This document shows positions 5,812 through 10,250 of a stretch of 10,250 nucleotides of DNA, piece by piece. The notes beneath the pieces are model-generated. The model made no database searches. It was not told where the DNA came from and saw nothing but the letters and a program-made list of their open reading frames with translations. This DNA is from Balneolaceae bacterium (lineage in GTDB: Bacteria > Bacteroidota > Rhodothermia > Balneolales > Balneolaceae), in the NCBI GenBank assembly GCA_007123785.1, contig SLGL01000307.1:1-10250 (forward strand), in the 5' to 3' direction. The first letter of the stretch is position 1. Every line of letters begins with the position of its first letter. The position numbers and the translations under genes were made by a program.

Positions 5812-6772
5812 AATCGGTCTTTGGCTTGAGTGCCGGTTTGCCTTCAATCTGGTTCTGATAAATCCGCAGGGTATTGTAAGCGAAGCCAATATCATCTTCA
5901 CGGGCAAAACGCTCAAGTACATCTTCCCAGATTATCTGGTTCAGGCCGCGTCGCCGTCTTGCATGGGAGAGGTGCCGGATGGTGAGTTTCACGCCTATAT
6001 CCACAACTTCGGTATAAATAATAGGAGTCAGGTTTTTGTACTGAATCAGATACGATTTTTTTGCCCTGCGGATCTGTTGCTCGGCATCAGCCACATAATC
6101 TTCGGAATGGCTTTGAACAATATCTGTCAGGATTTTCTTCGCTTTTTTCCAGTTACTTTCGAACGTAACTATGATAGCAATTTCGTTCCAGATGAAATCA
6201 AAATCGCTGGTATAGTTTCCGATGGATTCGCGCAGCACATAGTGATTAGGGATGTGGATAACCCGGCCGGTACTCTGGTCGGCCTGAACCCAGTTTCCGA
6301 TTTCCAGAATTGTGAATTTAAAAAATCGCACGTCAATTACATCCCCCCGGTGTTTACCAATCTCAATCCGGTCACCCACATCAAAGGGTTTGCGCCAGAT
6401 AATAAATAGCCAGCCGGCCATATCCGTTACAGGATCGCGCAGGGCTATAGCAAGGCCTGCCGACAATAGACCCAGAAATGTTGCCACAGAACCCATGCCT
6501 TGAAACCAGACTCGCCCAATCAGAATAAAGCCCAGAAAACTGAGAAAATAGGCCAGGTTTTTCTTCCATTTGTAGCGGACCGTTTCATCTTCTATCTGTC
6601 TCCGTATAATGCGTTTTACAATAAAATGGATGGCGACCAGAATCACAATGATTGCCACACTTTCAATCAGATTGGTGTAATCGAGGTAAGTCTCGCTCAG
6701 CAGCTCTTCAAATGGTTCTGCATTATTTTCATCCATGAGGGTCCGGGTTGTTTTTCGGGTAAATAGCCGCAA
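5798..6772 (-). CDS. MscS-family mechanosensitive ion channel
   Basis: The 324-residue product is a small-conductance mechanosensitive channel-type inner-membrane protein that would release solutes on hypo-osmotic shock. Three membrane segments are evident (about 36-54, 73-89 and 95-112). The third is the pore-lining helix, FLGLLSAGLAIALRDPVTDM at 99-118, with the Gly/Ala-rich face typical of MscS. The soluble beta domain follows with KPFDVGDRIEIG at 128-139 and VIHIPN at 171-176, and a C-terminal alpha/beta domain extends to about 305. The length is close to E. coli MscS (286), with a short cytoplasmic N-terminus. The longest frame starts at TTG 6770-6772, preceded by GGA at a workable distance. 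ATG 6734-6736 (residue 13) is an alternative. A 23-bp palindrome covers the TTG. Its stop lies inside the SRAP-like gene. No other osmotic gene is nearby. Confidence 0.92.
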   Translation of the reverse strand: MRLFTRKTTRTLMDENNAEPFEELLSETYLDYTNLIESVAIIVILVAIHFIVKRIIRRQIEDETVRYKWKKNLAYFLSFLGFILIGRVWFQGMGSVATFLGLLSAGLAIALRDPVTDMAGWLFIIWRKPFDVGDRIEIGKHRGDVIDVRFFKFTILEIGNWVQADQSTGRVIHIPNHYVLRESIGNYTSDFDFIWNEIAIIVTFESNWKKAKKILTDIVQSHSEDYVADAEQQIRRAKKSYLIQYKNLTPIIYTEVVDIGVKLTIRHLSHARRRRGLNQIIWEDVLERFAREDDIGFAYNTLRIYQNQIEGKPALKPKTDSISE

Positions 6773-6790
6773 TATTTCCGGGATATTGCG
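6768..6790. promoter_or_regulatory. Perfect palindrome over the start of the MscS-like gene
   Basis: CGCAATAT at 6768-6775 and ATATTGCG at 6783-6790 are perfect inverted arms around a 7-bp spacer containing CCGG. The left arm contains the putative TTG start codon (complement of 6770-6772), so in RNA the hairpin would enclose the start site. In DNA it could be a dimeric repressor operator in the 98-bp divergent gap before secG. No known consensus was recognised. Confidence 0.5.
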
Positions 6791-6870
6791 TTATATTGGA
6801 TAGCACTTTTTTAAAAGTATAAATAGTGATATTTTTAGACTCTTTGCAATAAACTGAATAAACAAATTTT

Positions 6871-7236
6871 ATGCTTTACGCAATTATTATATCATTAATC
6901 ACATTGATTTGCATTCTGCTCATTATTGTGGTTTTACTTCAGCCAGGACAGAAGGAGGGATTGTCGGGCGGACTTGCAGCCGGAATGGCAGGCGGTGCAT
7001 CAATGGGAGCACGAAGAACTGCCGACTTGCTTTCAAAAACAACTTCAATTCTCGCTGCCCTGTTTTTAGGGCTAAGTGTGCTGGCTAATTTTGCCATTGA
7101 CCGCGGAGACGCTGCACAAAGCACCATCCAGCAGAGTGGTATGGGTGGAGAACCTATTGAACAGCAGGATTTTTCTGCTCCGTCTCAAACCGAATCAGCC
7201 GTTCCCCAGCAGGATGATTTTGAGATTGAAGATTAA
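6871..7236 (+). CDS. secG: Preprotein translocase subunit SecG
   Basis: SecG is the non-essential helper subunit of the SecYEG channel that exports proteins across the inner membrane. The 121-residue product has the family layout: a first membrane helix at about 2-23 and the conserved LLQPGQKEGLSGGLAAG turn at 22-38. MGARRTADLLSKTTSILAAL at 45-64 leads into a second membrane helix ending near 76. The tail from about 78 to 121 is rich in Gln, Glu, Asp and Ser, longer than in E. coli SecG (110 residues in total) and of the acidic kind I associate with Bacteroidota. The start is ATG 6871 without a clear Shine-Dalgarno sequence. The gene is monocistronic by context: the upstream gene is divergent, the next gene is convergent, and a hairpin with a T tract follows the stop by 30 bp. 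Confidence 0.95.
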   Translation: MLYAIIISLITLICILLIIVVLLQPGQKEGLSGGLAAGMAGGASMGARRTADLLSKTTSILAALFLGLSVLANFAIDRGDAAQSTIQQSGMGGEPIEQQDFSAPSQTESAVPQQDDFEIED

Positions 7237-7265
7237 TCTCTGATTTTTTTATCGAACTGTTTTTG

Positions 7266-7298
7266 AAACCCGGTTTACCAGGCAGGCAGGGTTTTTTT
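7266..7298 (+). terminator. Rho-independent terminator of secG
   Basis: AAACCC at 7266-7271 pairs with GGGTTT at 7289-7294 and is followed by a run of seven T ending at 7298. It lies 30 bp past the secG stop. The stem is only 6 bp with a 17-nt loop containing GGCAGGCAGG, so strength may be moderate. On the other strand there is no T tract for the convergent gene. Confidence 0.7.
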
Positions 7299-7331
7299 AA
7301 TTTTTACACTGTCATGAATTTCCGATCAGAC

Positions 7332-7814
7332 TCAAAAGTTAAACTGAACTGAAATCGTATCCAGCCCAGGGTTCATTTCATAAATAAGGCCGAATCCGTT
7401 ACTGATATGTTTATAAGATATCGTAATACGGTCCAGGGGAAGAGAGAGAGAGAGCATAAAGTGGAGCCGGTTCCCGACGGTAACGGGAAACTTGTTCTTA
7501 AAATAGATCACACCGGCATTAAAATGAGTGGTCTGCAACGGAGAGACCGATAAGGCCAGAGAAGAACTTTTTTGCGTGATGATCTGATCTTCTTCGGTTA
7601 TAAATTTCTCATTATCCCATGCATGAAAGTAGTGAACGCCAACCCACTCATACTGAAAGTAAAGCTCGGATGTAGCCTGAACCCCTCCAATCGCTTTAAA
7701 ACTGTACGGAGATACTCCCAAAGATTGACACCGGCTGCCATCAGCCGTAATTAAAATCAGAAAAACAGCCGGCAGGCCAACTCTGCGTATTACGGCTGGG
7801 ATTATATCTTTCAT
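7332..7814 (-). CDS. PagL-like lipid A deacylase (outer-membrane beta-barrel), putative
   Basis: The 160-residue product starts with a basic N-terminus and hydrophobic stretch (about 11-24) consistent with a Sec signal peptide. Alternating hydrophobic beta strands follow, and it ends in Phe, as outer-membrane barrels often do. The best clue is the C-terminal block YKHISNGFG at 134-142 followed by NPGLD at 148-152. This resembles the PagL family, outer-membrane enzymes that remove the 3-O acyl chain from lipid A, where His and Ser of HxS plus a downstream Glu form the triad. His136 and Ser138 are present and the Glu position is Asp152 by my reading. The length fits mature PagL (about 150 residues). 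The ATG at 7814 is preceded by a palindrome (7829-7849). The gene is convergent with secG and divergent from comEC. An unrelated small outer-membrane barrel remains possible. Confidence 0.6.
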   Translation of the reverse strand: MKDIIPAVIRRVGLPAVFLILITADGSRCQSLGVSPYSFKAIGGVQATSELYFQYEWVGVHYFHAWDNEKFITEEDQIITQKSSSLALSVSPLQTTHFNAGVIYFKNKFPVTVGNRLHFMLSLSLPLDRITISYKHISNGFGLIYEMNPGLDTISVQFNF

Positions 7815-7828
7815 CAGAAATCGATCAG

Positions 7829-7849
7829 TATGTTGAAATTCTCAACATA
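7829..7849. promoter_or_regulatory. Perfect palindrome upstream of the PagL-like gene
   Basis: TATGTTGA at 7829-7836 and TCAACATA at 7842-7849 are perfect 8-bp inverted arms with a 5-bp spacer. The site ends 14 bp before the pagL-like ATG and 66 bp before comEC. This is a good place for an operator on the minus-strand gene or for a hairpin in its leader. No known regulator consensus was recognised, and no T tract makes it a terminator. Confidence 0.55.
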
Positions 7850-7902
7850 ATTATATCACCCTTCATTTTCATCATTCCCGCAAAAAAGTTTAAAAAAACT
7901 GT

Positions 7903-7907
7903 AAGGA
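7903..7907 (+). promoter_or_regulatory. Ribosome binding site of comEC
   Basis: AAGGA lies 8 bases before ATG 7916 and supports that start. The frame remains open upstream without another ATG or GTG close by, so this site decides the start. Most other genes in the window lack such a motif. Confidence 0.65.
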
Positions 7908-7915
7908 ATTGGCCC

Positions 7916-10250
7916 ATGTCGGTTCATACGAATATGAGAGGTGACCAAACATATCAAATTCCTTTTGCAGCGTATCCGGCTGTGCGACTAATGCTGCTTA
8001 TGATGACTGGAATTACATCAGCTCATTATTTTTCGATATCTGTGCAAAACACTTTGTTTATTTATATTTCATTTACACTTCTTTGGTTCTGTTCTGAATT
8101 TTTTTTCCGGCGATGGAGACCGCTTACAGCAGGCAGGATTTCAGTTCTGTTTTACTTTTTTATGATCTTTTCAGCTTCTGCAGCACTCTTTTCTGTATTA
8201 GCGGAAGGGGACAGGCATAATGTGATAAAGGCAGAACTTCTATCACTTTATGAGTGGGAAAATGCTGAAATCAGCGGCCTTGTAACCGGAACCGGCAGAA
8301 GCGGAACAGGGCGGAATGTTTATGAAGTGAAAGTTACAGAAATTCGTTTTTATGATGGTGTGGACTGGATGGAAAACTGGAACATCCGGTTGTATGGGTC
8401 GGAAAGTTCGCCCCCGTCTGTTCAGCAGGGAAGTAAAATACAGGGAGAAATTCGATTTTACAGCTTTCCGGATCAGCGAAATCCTCACGAATTTGATTAC
8501 GGAGGCTGGCTTCTCGACCACGGTTTTTCTGCACACGGAGAGTTGCTGGAACTGACTGAACACACACCAGCCCGAAACTTTCTGAGCTGGGCACCCGCAA
8601 GGGAAGCCGTTCAGCGCAATGCCGATACTCTTTTCGAAAATGATCACGCCCATCTTGCCAAAGCGCTGCTTTTGGGCTATAAAGAAGATCTGGCTCCCGA
8701 TACCCGGCAGGAATTTGCAAGATCGGGGCTGTCTCATATTATGGCCGTATCGGGATTGCACGTTGGATTTATCGTTGCACCTTTCTGGCTTCTGATTCCT
8801 TATCTTTGGGGATCAAAAACAGGCAAGTGGCTGGGTTTGATACTACTCACCACACTGCTGCTGGGGTATGCAGGAATTACCGGGTTCAGTCCTTCTGTAA
8901 GCCGGGCCTCGCTGATGGCTTGGCTCCTGTGCTATGGAAAACTTTTTCACAAAATCAGAAACTCTGTAAATCTGACCGCTGTGGCTGCAATTATCATTTT
9001 GATGATCCAGCCACAACAGTTGTTTGATGTAGGGTTCCAGCTCTCATTTTCTGCTGTATTCATCATTCTGCTGCTGATGCCTGAAGCGCAGCGCCTTATT
9101 CCTCAGAAATATCGCTACGGTTTTATCGGTGGTTTCATCAGCATTATTCTTGTCTCCATTGTAGTTCAGGCCGGGCTGTTCCCAATCCTTGTGGCTTATT
9201 TTGGTGAGTTTTCTATCATCGGCCCCGCGGCCAATGCACTGGTTGTACCTATTTTATCTTTTACAGTACCAGTCGGCCTACTCTTTGTTTTGCTCAGTCC
9301 GCTGCTACCGGCAATGTTTCATGCAGGTGCGGTTCCGGTTCAGTTTTCTCTCGACTGGATTCATTCCGTGGCATCCGCACTGGGAGGGCAGGCATATAGC
9401 TACATCACTGTGGAACAGGCAACACTTCCGCTTTTTTTGGTCTGGATTTTTGCGATTTTCTTTATCGCCTCGATTCGGATCCCAACATACCGCTGGAAAA
9501 TGTTAATCGGATTGCTCTTGTCCCTGAATTTTTTGATCGCAGAGCGGATTATTCATCATCCCGAATATAAAAAGCTGGAGATCACTGTTCTGGATGTTGG
9601 ACAGGGCGATGCCATTCATGTTCAAACACCCGGAGGTAAGCATCTGCTGATTGATGCGGGCCGATGGTCTCCAATGAATAACAGCGGCCGAGAGGTACTT
9701 ATTCCTTACTTCGAACACTTGGGTATCAACCGGCTGGATGCAGTTTTTCTCTCACATCCCCATGCTGACCACATCGGCGGAATGCCCGACCTAATTGAAT
9801 CTATCGACATCGACGTAATCTACCAGAGTGATTACGACTACGACTCTGCAATTTATGCCCGCTATATGGAACTGTCTGAAGAATATTCCGTGCCTGTTAA
9901 ATATCCTGTGGCCGGAGATATGATCGGGATTGATCCGGCAATTCGTATTTTTGTAATCGGGCCGGAGGCAGATACTCGCAGAGACCCCAACCCTAATAAT
10001 CATTCCCTCTCTCTGAAACTTGTATATGGTCAGAAGCATTTTCTCTTCAGTGGAGATGCCGAGGTTAGACAGGAACGCCAGATGGCTGACCGCTATGGTG
10101 ATTTTCTGGGCTCCCATTTCTACAAAGTTGGCCATCACGCAAGTAATACCAGCTCAACCGAACTTTTTATGCAGTATGTTGAACCGGAGATCTCGGTTGC
10201 TTCACTTGCGTTTCAAAATCGTTTCGGTCATCCCGGCCGCGATGCGGTAA
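7916..10250 (+). CDS. comEC: ComEC/Rec2 DNA uptake channel, 3' end beyond window
   Basis: The frame is open from ATG 7916 to the right edge, 778 codons without a stop, so the gene is partial at its 3' end. ComEC/Rec2 forms the inner-membrane channel that carries single-stranded DNA into the cytoplasm during natural transformation. Two N-terminal membrane helices are followed by a soluble OB-like domain (DUF4131, roughly 90-210). The multi-helix Competence domain carries HIMAVSGLHVG at 274-284. The C-terminal metallo-beta-lactamase domain carries DVGQGDA at 560-566, HPHADH at 614-619 (the metal ligands of HxHxDH), SGDAE at 712-716 and GHHAS at 739-743. The metal-binding residues are intact, so the nuclease-like domain looks active. 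The last visible residues match the usual end of the domain, so probably only a few dozen are missing. No other competence gene is in the window. Confidence 0.95.
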   Translation, partial: MSVHTNMRGDQTYQIPFAAYPAVRLMLLMMTGITSAHYFSISVQNTLFIYISFTLLWFCSEFFFRRWRPLTAGRISVLFYFFMIFSASAALFSVLAEGDRHNVIKAELLSLYEWENAEISGLVTGTGRSGTGRNVYEVKVTEIRFYDGVDWMENWNIRLYGSESSPPSVQQGSKIQGEIRFYSFPDQRNPHEFDYGGWLLDHGFSAHGELLELTEHTPARNFLSWAPAREAVQRNADTLFENDHAHLAKALLLGYKEDLAPDTRQEFARSGLSHIMAVSGLHVGFIVAPFWLLIPYLWGSKTGKWLGLILLTTLLLGYAGITGFSPSVSRASLMAWLLCYGKLFHKIRNSVNLTAVAAIIILMIQPQQLFDVGFQLSFSAVFIILLLMPEAQRLIPQKYRYGFIGGFISIILVSIVVQAGLFPILVAYFGEFSIIGPAANALVVPILSFTVPVGLLFVLLSPLLPAMFHAGAVPVQFSLDWIHSVASALGGQAYSYITVEQATLPLFLVWIFAIFFIASIRIPTYRWKMLIGLLLSLNFLIAERIIHHPEYKKLEITVLDVGQGDAIHVQTPGGKHLLIDAGRWSPMNNSGREVLIPYFEHLGINRLDAVFLSHPHADHIGGMPDLIESIDIDVIYQSDYDYDSAIYARYMELSEEYSVPVKYPVAGDMIGIDPAIRIFVIGPEADTRRDPNPNNHSLSLKLVYGQKHFLFSGDAEVRQERQMADRYGDFLGSHFYKVGHHASNTSSTELFMQYVEPEISVASLAFQNRFGHPGRDAV

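Noticed and set aside
5963..6409. Plus-strand ORF of 148 codons inside the MscS-like gene
   Set aside because: The opposite strand encodes a clear MscS beta domain here; this frame has no recognisable motif.
6805..6818. ACTTTT-TT-AAAAGT palindrome before secG as an operator
   Set aside because: It is low-complexity A/T sequence where such symmetry is common; far weaker than the palindrome at 6768-6790.
8243..8761. Minus-strand ORF of 172 codons at the start of comEC
   Set aside because: It lies antisense to the uninterrupted comEC frame with intact domain motifs, so it is a shadow.

Overview
The window looks like chromosomal DNA of a Bacteroidota/Balneolota-type bacterium. The pointers are moderate-to-low GC, mostly weak Shine-Dalgarno sequences, probable TTG starts, outer-membrane protein features (a lipid A deacylase-like barrel ending in Phe), and protein sequence styles (COG2085 reductase, HSP31-type DJ-1 protein, SecG with an acidic tail, ComEC) that I associate with that group. 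The lineage is inferred from protein character only; no rRNA or tRNA is present.

Layout from left to right. Positions 1-375 hold no convincing gene. At 376-2274 a cysteine-free HxlR-type repressor (minus) faces a two-gene plus-strand operon: an HSP31/DJ-1-like protein and a COG2085 NADP-binding oxidoreductase. This resembles a repressor-controlled module for reactive carbonyl or quinone stress. Positions 2275-2671 are a scar. A ~140-bp imperfect palindrome that resembles an integron attC site lies 8 bp past the stop of a 5'-truncated vapC (PIN toxin) remnant, and that remnant abuts the 3' end of the next gene. At 2672-4033 (minus) is a DEAD-box protein whose core fold aligns across the helicase but whose catalytic motifs (Walker A Lys, DEAD, SAT, motif VI) are all replaced. 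It has a ~210-nt leader with competing inverted repeats. At 4246-5109 (minus) is an apparently intact CPBP (Abi) membrane protease-like protein, divergent from 5185-5811 (plus), an SRAP/YedK/HMCES-family protein in which Cys2 and the other active-site residues are replaced. This gene overlaps convergently a MscS-type channel gene (5798-6772, minus). Then come secG (6871-7236, plus) with a terminator, a PagL-like lipid A deacylase candidate (7332-7814, minus) and comEC (7916 to beyond the right edge, plus), which is open to base 10250 without a stop.

The genes do not form one pathway: most are short transcription units with alternating orientation. The points most worth attention are (i) two nearby predicted pseudoenzymes from nucleic-acid-metabolism families (a dead DEAD-box protein and a dead SRAP protein), (ii) the attC-like hairpin plus vapC remnant, consistent with a decayed integron-type cassette, and (iii) two clean 8-bp-arm palindromes, one over the putative mscS-like start and one just upstream of the pagL-like start.
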